Below are positions 9,815 to 19,110 of a stretch of 33,312 bases of DNA, in pieces. The first letter of the stretch is position 1. Each line of letters begins with the position of its first letter. The stretch comes from Mikrocytos mackini (Eukaryota; Endomyxa; Ascetosporea; Mikrocytida; Mikrocytiidae). The notes beneath the pieces were generated by a model. The model was not told the origin of the DNA and searched no databases. It saw nothing but the letters and a program-made list of their open reading frames with translations. The position numbers were made by a program, and so were the translations under genes. The stretch lies in the NCBI GenBank assembly GCA_030180075.1, contig JASNJN010000322.1, forward strand, positions 1-33,312. Direction: 5' to 3'.

Positions 9815-11188
9815 TCATATATCTTTATTATAATAGCTCATTAAATAATACCTGACGTTTTCATCCAAGAAGTTTCTGTCGTCTGCCATAAGACTATTTA
9901 ATAGTGAAAAGCTCCTTTCCACGTCTATACTTGACGCTTGAGCACCCAATAATTTACTCGTCAATGATGGATCTCTTATTGCAGGTTGATTCCTCCAATT
10001 ATAAACACGTATCACGTCATTTTGATTTAATCGGTTTGTTATATAGTCTCTTATTCCTACAGGATCTCTACCAAATGTAAGCCCCAATAATATCCTAACT
10101 CCTTCTTCAACCATAGGCTTGTTATCTGTCCATAGATTTTTTATGTCTGACAGTATAATATAGTTTTGTGTCAATTCCATTATTTCTTCAATCAACCCTT
10201 CTCTTTGCACAGCCGATTTCGCGTTTGAAACTATTTGCCCATCATCCCTATATTGGGTTACAATCTCCTTTATTCGAACAAAATTTCTACTGTAATAACG
10301 CGCTGCTTCAAGCCAATATCCCCAACGCGTCACTATTACCTTCGGAGGTTTCCCGATTTCTCTAAATAAATGTTCCCTTTCCGAACTTTTGCTGAGAGAG
10401 GCTTGTATCGATGCAATTAACTTATCTGTTTTCTTATAGTAAGATTTTAATTTCATTACACAGTTGTGTAACAAGTGAAGAATACATGTTATATAAACTA
10501 AATTCCGATATATTTGGTAAAGTGAGGAAGTAGCTGCAAGATTATAGGAAGCAGCGTCTGTAATGAGTTGAACAAAGTTATTTCTTGCTATTCCAAGATT
10601 TGAAATTTCGTCTATTATATTTCCCAATAGATTTTCGCTGTTTGTGCTCTCAGAAGAAACTATTACATCTACTAGATAGCTTGTCTTAGGGTACTCGATA
10701 TCGCCAACTAATACGTTTGTATAATGCTTTTTTTGTATCAAACTCCCGTCTATAATCATGAAAATCTGTTTGTTTTCAAGTTTAATTTTTATTTTTTCTA
10801 ACATTTCAACCCCAATCTTCTTTACATAAGTATACGAACTGCTTGAACTGGGTATTTGAATATGGTATTTTTTAAAAAACTCCCTAAATGCATTTTTGTC
10901 ACAATTATGTAGAGGGACATTGCATTTAAGCATCATAAAAATAAAGTCCGTTTTAAGATTCATTGTTTGTAGTAAACTAGGGATGGTTGTGATGTCTCTA
11001 TTGATCAACTGTGTCCTGTGTCTCATGGTATCGCGGTGGTTTTTTATAAAAATTAGTCTGTCCGGTGTGACACTTGTATTACACAAAATACACCACAACT
11101 GACCTAAACGTGTCTTCATAAATTCCCTTGGGTATTGTGTCACATAACGGTTTATTTTGTCTACTTTTGATGTTTCTGGTCTGGGCAT
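9815..11188 (-). CDS. hAT family transposase, apparently whole
   Basis: This 457-residue uninterrupted frame is a hAT cut-and-paste transposase. A BED-like zinc finger lies near the N-terminus (C33, C36, H51, H57). The RNase H-like core shows D147 in IIDGS and D211 in LITDAA, then CILHLLH (residues 236-242) corresponding to the CxxH motif, then the family's TRW motif (residues 287-289, VTRWGYW). The C-terminal dimerisation block carries the catalytic glutamate E424 in SSIDVERSFSLLNSLMADDR. It is rather short for hAT but keeps all these landmarks. It is the only intact hAT source in the window and might mobilise some of the MITEs here; shared ends were not proven. A candidate right terminus lies at 11353-11362. 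Confidence 0.88.
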   Translation of the reverse strand: MPRPETSKVDKINRYVTQYPREFMKTRLGQLWCILCNTSVTPDRLIFIKNHRDTMRHRTQLINRDITTIPSLLQTMNLKTDFIFMMLKCNVPLHNCDKNAFREFFKKYHIQIPSSSSSYTYVKKIGVEMLEKIKIKLENKQIFMIIDGSLIQKKHYTNVLVGDIEYPKTSYLVDVIVSSESTNSENLLGNIIDEISNLGIARNNFVQLITDAASYNLAATSSLYQIYRNLVYITCILHLLHNCVMKLKSYYKKTDKLIASIQASLSKSSEREHLFREIGKPPKVIVTRWGYWLEAARYYSRNFVRIKEIVTQYRDDGQIVSNAKSAVQREGLIEEIMELTQNYIILSDIKNLWTDNKPMVEEGVRILLGLTFGRDPVGIRDYITNRLNQNDVIRVYNWRNQPAIRDPSLTSKLLGAQASSIDVERSFSLLNSLMADDRNFLDENVRYYLMSYYNKDI

Positions 11189-11627
11189 CCCGAATTTGGC
11201 TCTTTATTCTTCAATTCTTTATGCGAAATTGCTTTTAAAATTAATTTGTTTTTATAACATACACACCAGGGCCTTTTAAGGGCACAAAATCAATGAAAAC
11301 CTATAATTATTAATGTTTTATCTAATCCAGGTTTTTAAAACAATTGCTTTTTGGGAGCCCTAGTCATAAGTTTGAAATATTTTTTATGTACGTCCATATC
11401 TGTAAAAAAACACACTGCTCGGGACAAAACATGTGCGTTAGGTTATTGATCGGTGTTATCCTAGTTTTCATATTAAAAGATAGAAGACATTATTATATTG
11501 CTTCTCTAATCCTTCTGTTTGATAAAATACATAGTTACTTGCCTAACAAGACTCACACCTAATTTGAATGCGTGTAAATCCGACACGAGCATAATTCCGA
11601 AAACAAAAATTTTCTATCAAAATTAAA
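11189..11627. other. Flank between hAT transposase and gene island, candidate hAT right end
   Basis: This is the 5' flank of the transposase. At 11353-11362 the word GGGAGCCCTA (reverse complement TAGGGCTCCC) is a right-type hAT end, followed by GTCATAAG, which fits the local target pattern with T at position 2 and A at position 7. A very similar end lies at 5292-5301. No left partner preceded by GTCATAAG was found. Another word, CAGGGCCTTTTAAGGG at 11267, is internally near-palindromic and is not interpretable as a paired end. Confidence 0.35.
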
Positions 11628-12204
11628 ATGACAAACAAACCGCCTGCACTTGAGAAAGAGAAATCTTTTCTTGACAAAATATTTTTTGGATGTTATATTA
11701 ACCTCTTCACACTACTTGCTGTTGTATTTACTTTAAAAGGCGGCGATTATTTGCCAATTTGGTGTCGCATTATCGATTTACAATTACGAAGGGACGATAT
11801 TTGACAAAATAAAGGTTTGGCAAGGCGAATATAACATGATGAAGCTAATATTGCTTCATTTATCGATGGGAATCCTTATCTACAAAGGAGCATTTTTTGT
11901 GTTCCGTTTATTCATGTCTTTACAAACAAGAGATAAACCAAGACTATTTGAAGTTCTTTTGTCATTAGCAACCGACGCAGTGTTAGTGTATTTACAGATT
12001 GTGTTCGCAATTAAAATAGGAATGAAGACAGCCTCGGACGATCAAAGTTTTAAAGACCTATTTAAGAATATCATTGGAACGGACGATGCTTCCGGTATAA
12101 AGTCTAGGTTCTTTGGGTCCAAGTTTTTGATGTGGACTTACAGTGCCCTCGTTGTCATCGAGAATGTCTTTTTGCTGGTCGGATATCTAAAGAATTCAGA
12201 TTAA
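11628..12204 (+). CDS. Small multi-pass membrane protein, unrecognised, frame shifted once
   Basis: The first part starts at ATG 11628 and runs 58 codons to a stop at 11802-11804; it begins MTNKPPALEKEKSFLDK followed by a hydrophobic helix (CYINLFTLLAVVFTL). A second frame, +1 relative to it, is open from 11737 to 12204 and includes FGVALSIYNYEGTIF and 122 residues from ATG 11836. It holds further hydrophobic segments (LILLHLSMGILIYKGAFFVF, LATDAVLVYLQIVFAI, ALVVIENVFLLVGYL). The shift lies between 11737 and 11804. Continuity of composition and membrane topology suggests one gene with a sequencing indel or a real frameshift; no splice signal was seen. It converges on the CLN3-like gene with 42 bp between stops. 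I do not recognise the family. Confidence 0.55.
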
Positions 12205-12246
12205 TAAGTAATATGTGCAAAGAAAGGTAAATACCAAAATAATTAA

Positions 12247-13608
12247 TCAAACGTCTAAATACAGTGCTTTTTGTAGCCAGAACAAACTTACCATACAGGC
12301 GATCAGACCCCCTCCATAATACGCCACGAAGTATCTGCTCTCCCGTTTGCTTCTCTTATTTAGCCCACTCTTTTGACTAAGCACCACGGATATAATCGAA
12401 CCTTCCAATAGTCCGTGGACAGCAAATAGAATTATGGTTATGGCAAAGAAACCTTTCTTCATTCCATCTATCATTTTCTTTGCAAACAGTCTGATTATCC
12501 ACGTGGCTGTAAAGTTCGCCAAACAAACCCCGAACAGAATGCTCTTCATATTCTTTAGGTTGACAAACAGTGTGGAAGACCTGCTGATGGCTGTCCCAAC
12601 ACAGTACACCAAATAATATACCGAATACTGCAAGTTCTTGTTTATTATGGAGTTCAGCGAGGTAGTTACAAAACCGGGCATCAGTGCTGTGAAGTAGAAC
12701 GCGCTCATCATGTTAACGCCGAACATCATTACCACATTCACTCTGAAGTCCGATAGCATTTTCTTATCACTTTTAATTGAGTTGAAGTCCTTGCTGCTTT
12801 CGATGTCATTGGAGTTTTCCCTTCTTCTGTTCATAATGTCGAGCTGTGGTATCTTTGTTTTCTTACCGCTCAAACTCCCAATAGAAATCGACATTGACAA
12901 ATCCTCCATGTTTTCGTCTCCCAAAGTACCTGAATTTTCGCGCCCGGAATTACCGGCTGAACTTTCAGACTCACCGAACATAGAAAGGGAATATGAAGCG
13001 GTCTGCGAATACTCTTCCGAATGCGTTCCCTTTTGCTTCTTCCTCGACCTGGATCGGGACGGCTTGCTAATGCTTTGTAACTTGGTCCCATGTACCGCCG
13101 TTCCGTAACACAAAGTGATTAAAACGAGTACAGCGAAGTTCAAATAGAAGATGGATCCTGGTTCTATTGATTTTGTTGTACTTAGATAGGCCAAAACAAA
13201 GCCGACCGTTCCTGATATTATACAACTGAAGCCCAACCCTCCCACAACTGCTTTCGAACAAGAGCGGCGGAATTTCTTCGAGGCTTTAATCAATGAGATC
13301 TGGGCGAAACAGTACGATAACGTCTCCAAGACAATCGCCAGTACTTTTACTACCGTGCTGTTCTCAACCATTATCAACAGACTTGTGGGTAAGATGGAAA
13401 ATATACATCTTCCATATATCATGGCTGTGTAAGTGAAATGTGAAGTAACAAATGGAATAAATGGTAGTACAAGTAACTCCGTGAAATAGAAGGACAGTAT
13501 TACCATTGCATTCTTGCCAGGCATCAGTAGGTCCGAGACGGCGAACAGAATGTTTATCGTGTAGTCATTGAGCAGTCCTAGTAAGTAGAATAGAACTGTT
13601 CTAAACAT
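12247..13608 (-). CDS. CLN3/battenin-like multi-pass membrane protein
   Basis: The product is a polytopic membrane protein resembling CLN3 (battenin), an endolysosomal or vacuolar protein of the major facilitator fold. Numbering from the upstream ATG at 13641 (464 residues), the CLN3-like points are LLGLLNDY in helix 1 (residues 20-27, family GLCNNF), VGGLGFSCIISGTVGFVLAY (133-152, family SGTGGAGLLGALSY), YYLVYCVGTAISRSS (342-356, family YQ.GVF.SRSS) and ILFAVHGLLEGSIISVV (404-420). Between the two halves is a long polar loop (about residues 190-300) that begins with an RSRSRKKQK basic cluster and is then Ser/Glu-rich, larger than in animal CLN3. The start at 13608 (MFRTVLF) is preferred because the one at 13641 would overlap the Rpt1 start by 15 bp. 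Homology was judged by eye. Confidence 0.68.
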   Translation of the reverse strand: MFRTVLFYLLGLLNDYTINILFAVSDLLMPGKNAMVILSFYFTELLVLPFIPFVTSHFTYTAMIYGRCIFSILPTSLLIMVENSTVVKVLAIVLETLSYCFAQISLIKASKKFRRSCSKAVVGGLGFSCIISGTVGFVLAYLSTTKSIEPGSIFYLNFAVLVLITLCYGTAVHGTKLQSISKPSRSRSRKKQKGTHSEEYSQTASYSLSMFGESESSAGNSGRENSGTLGDENMEDLSMSISIGSLSGKKTKIPQLDIMNRRRENSNDIESSKDFNSIKSDKKMLSDFRVNVVMMFGVNMMSAFYFTALMPGFVTTSLNSIINKNLQYSVYYLVYCVGTAISRSSTLFVNLKNMKSILFGVCLANFTATWIIRLFAKKMIDGMKKGFFAITIILFAVHGLLEGSIISVVLSQKSGLNKRSKRESRYFVAYYGGGLIACMVSLFWLQKALYLDV

Positions 13609-13626
13609 AACTTTTAATTTTCGAAA
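13609..13626. promoter_or_regulatory. 18-bp divergent intergenic spacer
   Basis: Only AACTTTTAATTTTCGAAA separates the ATG of the CLN3-like gene (-) from the ATG of Rpt1 (+). There is no room for two separate promoters, so core promoter elements and 5' leaders must overlap each other or reach into the opposite coding region. The upstream in-frame stop for Rpt1 at 13591-13593 rules out an earlier Rpt1 ATG nearby. Confidence 0.6.
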
Positions 13627-14829
13627 ATGAAAGAAGTGCACAATCGTTATGCAGACGAAATAAAGAAAGTAAGGGAGACTATCGCGGAATTGGAAGCCGA
13701 CATAACTAGAAACAGACGAAAACCACAGGCCGGAACAGGGTTGGCCCCGTTTTCAGATTGGAATATCCATGCAGACAAACTCAGGCACCAGCAAGAGCAG
13801 CCTCTTCAAGTAGCCAAAATATTGCAGAAGTTAAATAGGAAAACCTCAGCTGGAAAGGAGCTGTACATGATTGAGATAACACACATGGGAAAGCATGTAG
13901 TTGTGGCCGACCAAACCATCAACCCGGACGATATCGAAGAAGGAATGCGTGTTGGAGTCGAGCGGCTTAAATACACAATTAAGGTTTTACTCCCTTCCAA
14001 GATAGATTCTTCTGTTCGGCTGATGGAGATCGAAGACAAGCCTGCAATCACTTACGAAGATGTCGGTGGCTGTGAAGAGCAATTAGAAAAGATTCGTGAA
14101 ATAGTGGAATTGCCAATGACCGACCCTAGCAGGTTCAGCAACATTGGAGTGGAACCACCTAAAGGAGTGTTGTTGTACGGACCTCCAGGGACAGGAAAAA
14201 CTCTATTGGCCAAAGCAGTTGCAAACAGAACAAACGCTTCATTCATCCGTGTAATTGGAAGCGAACTGGTGCAGAAATATGTAGGAGAAGGGAGCAGAAT
14301 GGTTAGAGAGATATTCAAATTGGCAAGATCTAAACCAGCGACCATCTTGTTCCTAGATGAAATCGATGCGGTAGGTGGCACGAGAAGCAGTGACGGGGAT
14401 AATGACGAAGTTCAAAGGACAATGTTGCAATTGCTTACCGAGTTGGATGGTTTTAGTGCGAGGGGTAATATTAAGGTTATTATGGCAACGAATAGGCCAG
14501 ACACACTAGACCCTGCTCTAATGAGACCAGGGAGAATAGACAGGAAGATAGAGTTCGGACTGCCAACCATCGAGGGTAGGCGTGAAATATTTGAAATACA
14601 TAGTCGGAAGATGGCAATCAAAGAAGGTATAAGATGGGAACTTTTAGCACGATTGTGTCCCAATGCAAGTGGGGCCGAACTTAGAAGCATTTGTACAGAA
14701 GCCGGCATGTTTGCAATTAGAGATCGCAAAAGAGCTGTGTGTGAAAACGATTTTGTGAAAGCAGTTAATAAAGTAACGAAAGAATACGCAAGATTCAGTT
14801 CGACACCGCAGTACATGATATATAATTAA
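13627..14829 (+). CDS. RPT1: 26S proteasome regulatory AAA-ATPase subunit Rpt1 (PSMC2)
   Basis: Rpt1 is one of six AAA ATPases in the base of the 19S particle that unfold ubiquitinated proteins and feed them to the 20S core. The 400-residue frame is complete. Residues 1-35 form a coiled-coil-like N-terminus, 55-135 the OB domain, 150-390 the AAA module: Walker A GPPGTGKT (185-192), pore loop KYVGEG (217-222), Walker B LFLDEID (241-247), sensor-1 ATNRPD (287-292), arginine fingers in RPGRIDR (300-306). [19 protein letters not shown] and the tail [10 protein letters not shown] (human SATPRYMTYN) identify Rpt1 rather than its paralogues; like other Rpt1 it lacks a C-terminal HbYX motif. It is about 30 residues shorter at the N-terminus than human PSMC2, which fits compact-genome parasites. 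An in-frame stop at 13591 makes 13627 the first ATG. Confidence 0.97.
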   Translation: MKEVHNRYADEIKKVRETIAELEADITRNRRKPQAGTGLAPFSDWNIHADKLRHQQEQPLQVAKILQKLNRKTSAGKELYMIEITHMGKHVVVADQTINPDDIEEGMRVGVERLKYTIKVLLPSKIDSSVRLMEIEDKPAITYEDVGGCEEQLEKIREIVELPMTDPSRFSNIGVEPPKGVLLYGPPGTGKTLLAKAVANRTNASFIRVIGSELVQKYVGEGSRMVREIFKLARSKPATILFLDEIDAVGGTRSSDGDNDEVQRTMLQLLTELDGFSARGNIKVIMATNRPDTLDPALMRPGRIDRKIEFGLPTIEGRREIFEIHSRKMAIKEGIRWELLARLCPNASGAELRSICTEAGMFAIRDRKRAVCENDFVKAVNKVTKEYARFSSTPQYMIYN

Positions 14830-15050
14830 ATAAGGCATTCTCTGTGAACAATACCAACAAAACAAGTGAAATTCAACAACAAATTTATTCTAATACAGTG
14901 GAAGAATGTTAAGAAAATTAAATATATGAGGGATGTAGGATAAAAATGGATATTGTTTCCATTAAAAATTTTCTTATAAAATTATTGTAGTTTTTATAAA
15001 TAATTAAACTAGGGGTAATCACGATTAGAAAGTGCGAAGCATATATACAC
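14830..15050. other. Rpt1 3' flank
   Basis: AT-rich sequence between the Rpt1 stop and the Ty3/gypsy fossil. An AAATAAGG word right after the stop is a possible weak polyadenylation signal. No gene was seen. Confidence 0.35.
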
Positions 15051-15051
15051 C

Positions 15052-16712
15052 TGTCCGACCTCCGGGGTAGTTTCCCGTAGATCAGGAGGTGTTCGTAGAG
15101 GGAGTGAGTAATAACCCCTGTACGGCTACCGTCGGGTCGGTGTCGACCCTTACGGCTGCTTATGTTGTCGTTGTATGTCATAGGTGATGGTGTGTGTTTT
15201 AAAGAGTATACTAAATTTTGGATGAAAAGTTAATATTATATTTTAGTTAATCGGCAAACCTCCATAGTGGGCTTATATCATAACATCTTGCTCCCCCTCT
15301 CTATATTTCTTTATTCTTCGCTTGCTTATCCATTGTTGGTTTCGTCCGGTCTCTATGAGTATCATATTGCGCTCATCATTTTGTTCAATGACGGGAAATG
15401 GTCCTATCCAAGGATTTTCAAGCCTGCTCTTATTTAGGTTCTTGATTAATATTTGTTTTCCTATTAAATTCTCTGCCCGTGTTTGTGGAGACTCGATAGA
15501 ATGTTCATCAATCTGGGTTGACGATGTATTATCTTCTTGAGGCGCGATTGTGAAAGCCTTGCGTGTAAATTTGTTCATTCCGAAAACGGCTTCCGTTGGT
15601 GTTTTCTTTAATCCTGTATGATATGTGCTTCTGTGTGCATTGGTGATCAATGAGATTTTATTTTCTATAGTTTGTTCGTGATAGATGCGAAGACCATGGT
15701 TGATTTCTCGATGGAAACGCTCGCAAACTGCGTTTCCCGTGGGATTATAGGCTAGTGTCGGTCTGTGTTTTATTTCGCAATCCTTAAGCAGTTTTTTAAA
15801 CTGAAAAGACATAAACTGTGTACCTCTATCCGTTATTACTTTGTCTGGTCTTGGATATCTGTGCAGCCATTCTCTTTCGAATTTATTTGTAACGTTTTCT
15901 GCATGTATATCATTGAGTATTATAATTTCGGACCACCTTGTATAGATATCGATAATGGTAAGTAGATAATACTTATTGCCCGTTATAACATCGTTTACTT
16001 CTTCGTTTTCAATTAGCCCCACGATATCAGCTGCTATTTTATGAAAAGGTCCTTTGGATGTTATTTTTCCTTCTGTACTTTGTCCTTTTGATTTGTAGTT
16101 CTTGCTTTGTTGGCACTCGGCGCACGTTGCAACCACTTTATTTACCTTTTCTTTAAGTCGGCCCATGCTTAATATAGGTTTGAGCGTATAGTAAAGCTTA
16201 TTTTGTCCCGCGTGGTTTAATTCGTTGTGCCATGCTTTTATCACTTGTGTGTCCTTTTCATCAGTATCGTGTTCCGTTACTACTTTAGGCTCATACTCTA
16301 GTGTCTGTTCTTCCTCTCTATCTAGTTCGGCGTTAACTCTGAGAAGCAGATTTCTAGAGAGATAGTCGGCGCCTTGGTTTAAATTTCCTTTTATGTAATT
16401 TATCTCAATATTGAACTCACTTAGGAGTATTTGCCACCTAAGTATTCGTTGGGACTTATTGGTGTATATAAACGAAAGGTTGCTGTGATCCGTGTATACG
16501 TTTATGTTGGCCCCATAAACTATGTTTTTGAAGTATATTAAAGAAGAGACTATTGCCAGAGCTTCTTTTTCAATCACAGGGTATCTGCTTTCTGCCTCTG
16601 ATAACTTACGTGAGTAATATCCGACGATATTACTTGTTTGGGATAATATTCCGCCGATCCCAACGTTCGAGGCGTCGGTATGAAGAGTGAATTCTTGATC
16701 GTAAAGATTTTT
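15052..16712 (-). mobile_element. Truncated Ty3/gypsy LTR retrotransposon fossil (element A)
   Basis: This is the 3' part of a Ty3/gypsy element on the minus strand. Visible parts are the end of RNase H (about 16.3-16.7 kb, with a TDH motif and SRN tail), the integrase HHCC-type finger and catalytic core (about 15.5-16.25 kb), and the integrase C-terminus ending at 15273. A purine-rich tract (minus strand) lies at about 15286-15304, so the 3' LTR should start at 15285 and run towards about 15.05 kb; its far end is uncertain because no second LTR is present. Everything upstream of RNase H is missing. The element is broken by truncation, with an otherwise largely open remaining frame and about one further interruption. 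It looks moderately old; age cannot be judged without paired LTRs. Confidence 0.8.
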
Positions 16713-17562
16713 TTTTGCAACGGAGAAACTAATTACATATTTAATTATAAATTTCTCCTTTCAACCTACTGGCCTATTCATAATCCCTTAATAAAACTAA
16801 GTAAAACCTTCCACAAGTCTTAGACTTGACGTGTATTTGTTTCACAAACATTGCATTCTCAAACATGTTTATATTAAAACTAGTTATATTGACTTTTAAC
16901 TATCAAAACACTATAAAACCGATATGACCTTATTTGAAAATTAATCAAAATCAAAGGCTCTGGTTACTTTTCTACAACAAATGATCCCTATTTAGGGTTT
17001 GTTAACTTCTTTTATTTTAAGGTGTTATTTTGTAACTCTGAGCCTTGTAGAAAGGGGCTTATTTTGAATAAGCGTTTCAAACGGCTTTTGGAGTCTTTCA
17101 ATTCCCACATCTGTTGCCCTTATATAAACCCATGCGCCCCTTTTCTCTATTTAANCTATAGATACTCGGTGAGCGTCTTTTGGGTTAAGAGCAACANTTA
17201 GAAGTTAACTTTTTTGTTTAAAGAATAAACCTTTTATCGATCTGCTATGCCCTGGCTAACATAATACCAGGCAAATGGACTTTAAATAGTGTTTTGAAAT
17301 GAGCTTTCCGTTTGTAAACCTTCCCTGGGCCTGTATCGCCCAGTCAGTTTTAAGGCATTTTTTCTTTGTTTCAGAAATAAGCCCAGTGTCAATAATAGAC
17401 TGAGTTTCAAAAATAAATCATGTTTCAAAATAGCAATAGTCTGTTATCAATTACAAACGCTAAATTTGAAGGCTTATAAAAGTGTTTGCCCTAGTTGTAT
17501 TTTGAAAAAACTTTGAGCCAGTATCATCTGAATACCTTCCGCTCACCCCTTGTATAATAAGG
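16713..17562. other. AT-rich sequence, nothing firm
   Basis: No gene was recognised. An imperfect inverted repeat (GGAGAAA...TTTCTCC, 16722-16758) lies just past the end of the gypsy fossil. A word CAAAGGCTCTGGTT at 16952 recurs at about 27804 and has an inverted near-match ending at 17047; its meaning is unclear. N bases occur at 17155 and 17197. Confidence 0.35.
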
Positions 17563-17570
17563 CTCATGAA

Positions 17571-17798
17571 TAGGGTTGTGCAAAATATTCCAATTTTTAC
17601 AAAATGCATATTTTATAACCAAAAATGGCCTGAAATATTCCGTAAATGTTGCGAAATATTCCCCGAAGTGGCAAAATATGCCATAAAATATTTCACAAGT
17701 CTGAAATTTTCAAAAAATATGAATTGTTCTATATTTTGTAACTTAAGATAAACAACATATAGAATTTTGTAAAAAATGGAATATTTTGCACAACCCTA
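17571..17798. mobile_element. Non-autonomous hAT MITE (family B, copy 2), 228 bp
   Basis: Same length and ends as the copy at 4119-4346. Its inverted repeats extend to about 35 bp with one mismatch, starting TAGGGTTGTGCAAAATATTC. Flanking octamers are CTCATGAA (17563-17570) and CTCATGAC (17799-17806), a 7/8 match. Internal similarity to copy 1 is roughly 85-90% by eye, so the two are separate, fairly old or diverged insertions. No coding capacity. Confidence 0.9.
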
Positions 17799-17856
17799 CT
17801 CATGACCTTGGCGGTTTAGCTTTGGTGGGGTGGCTATCGTGTGAGACCCTGATGAG

Positions 17857-18493
17857 TAGGGTGCGGATATTATATGACTTTTTTTATGCCGTGAAAATAT
17901 ATGAATATATGACTTTTTGGCGATGGATATATGATTTTTGAAATAAATTATGTTTTTAATGATTTTTTCCTAGTTTTGAATATATAAGCCGATTTAGTTG
18001 TTGTGGCGACGTAAGTTGTAAAAACTTTTGTGGTTCAAAACGTATTAAAATTATGTTTTATATTCGACAGTACTTTGTGACACACAAAAAAATAAAATTT
18101 GTAAATTTACTCTTAAAAACCCTCAAAAATGCTCCAAATGGTTTGTTTTGATAAATTAAAACAATTTTGATGTTTTTAATCATGCCAAACGTCAAAATAC
18201 AAAAAAATTTGATGACCATGTATTTTGTTCAAACCAGTTTACCAAAACTTATTTTTATCAAACGAAAGTTCATAAATTTTCTAAATAACGATACCTAAAC
18301 ATGTAACAATACTTTATAAGTATTTTTTGAGTGTAAAAGCACCCAAATTTTAATTTTTAATTTTTGGATTTGACTCTAAAATTGACACCATGTATATGGA
18401 AATATATGACTTTGCATGTAAAATTTTCTGAATTTTATGTCGAATATATGGATATATATGAAATAAATGGAGTCATATATTATCCGGACCCTA
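17857..18493. mobile_element. hAT-like non-autonomous element (family E), 637 bp
   Basis: The left end TAGGGTGCGGATATTATATG pairs with the reverse complement of the right end TAGGGTCCGGATAATATATG (21/23 matches over the full repeat), and both fit YARNG. Interior sequence is AT-rich with repeated ATATATGACT/ATGGATATAT words near both ends. The flanking octamers CTGATGAG and ATTATTAT match at only 4 of 8 positions, so the target duplication is not convincing. The open frames crossing its right end are not considered genes. Confidence 0.65.
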
Positions 18494-18903
18494 ATTATTA
18501 TATACGTTATCAAAGCGGTGTTTTCATGTGTTAGAATGTTCTGAATGTTGATATTTGTTGTGATAGCTAATTGTTCAATCACGGTTAGATTGATATTAAA
18601 TTTCATAAATTACAGATTAATAATCTGTAAATTCGCATGTACCTTCACACAAAACTTTAGCTTCATTAAATTCATTTATGTTGACATTGATTCATCTTTT
18701 ATCTTACAGTCTTATTTGATGATTCCTTCTTCCTGGTTATTAAACACAGATTTCGTAACCAATTTGGAAAACATAATCCAAGTTGTAATACTGCGAGACA
18801 TATTGCTAGGAAGCTCCTTCTTCTATTATATGTAATTCTCGTTCATTTTGGCCCGTGGTATCAGTTCCTTTCTTTGTTTCTTATTATTGGGCTTGGTTGT
18901 AGA
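18494..18903. other. AT-rich sequence, nothing recognised
   Basis: No gene or repeat pair recognised. An open frame at 18545-18835 (+) has hydrophobic, AT-driven composition with no identifiable motif and no flanking support, so it is left uncalled. Confidence 0.4.
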
Positions 18904-19110
18904 TACAGTAGACGCCGCCCATAACGGCCGCTCGGTATAACGTATTTTTATTATTTTATTCATGTCCTTTATCAAATTTAGTTTTTAATTTTTATATATT
19001 GATAATATTGCCAAATACATATTATATATGAAGTTATTTCATTTACGTTGGCTGTTTTAGATATTCGACCCCCATGGCCATAACGTACACTTCGGGTATA
19101 ACGTTCAATT
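18904..19110. mobile_element. Possible pogo/Tc1-mariner-like end with repeated ATAACG units
   Basis: A TA dinucleotide (18904-18905) is followed by CAGTAGACGCCGCCC, similar to pogo/Tigger termini that read CAGT(A/C)GA. A paired ATAACG unit follows at 18921 and 18937, and a second pair with similar context (GGCCATAACG, then CGGGTATAACGTT) occurs at 19080 and 19098. Such direct repeats resemble transposase-binding sites in pogo-like ends. No right end or transposase was found. Confidence 0.3.

Noticed and set aside
12434-13261. Open frames on the plus strand and in other minus frames within the CLN3-like gene
   Set aside because: They are shadows of the 464-codon CLN3-like frame, which has coherent membrane topology and family motifs.
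13806-14865. Reverse-strand open frames antisense to Rpt1
   Set aside because: Antisense shadows of a highly conserved coding region.
16952-17047. Possible 96-bp mini-element with CAAAGGCTCTGGTTAC ends
   Set aside because: The inverted match needs gaps and the flanking octamers do not agree; the word recurs once near 27804 but without a partner.
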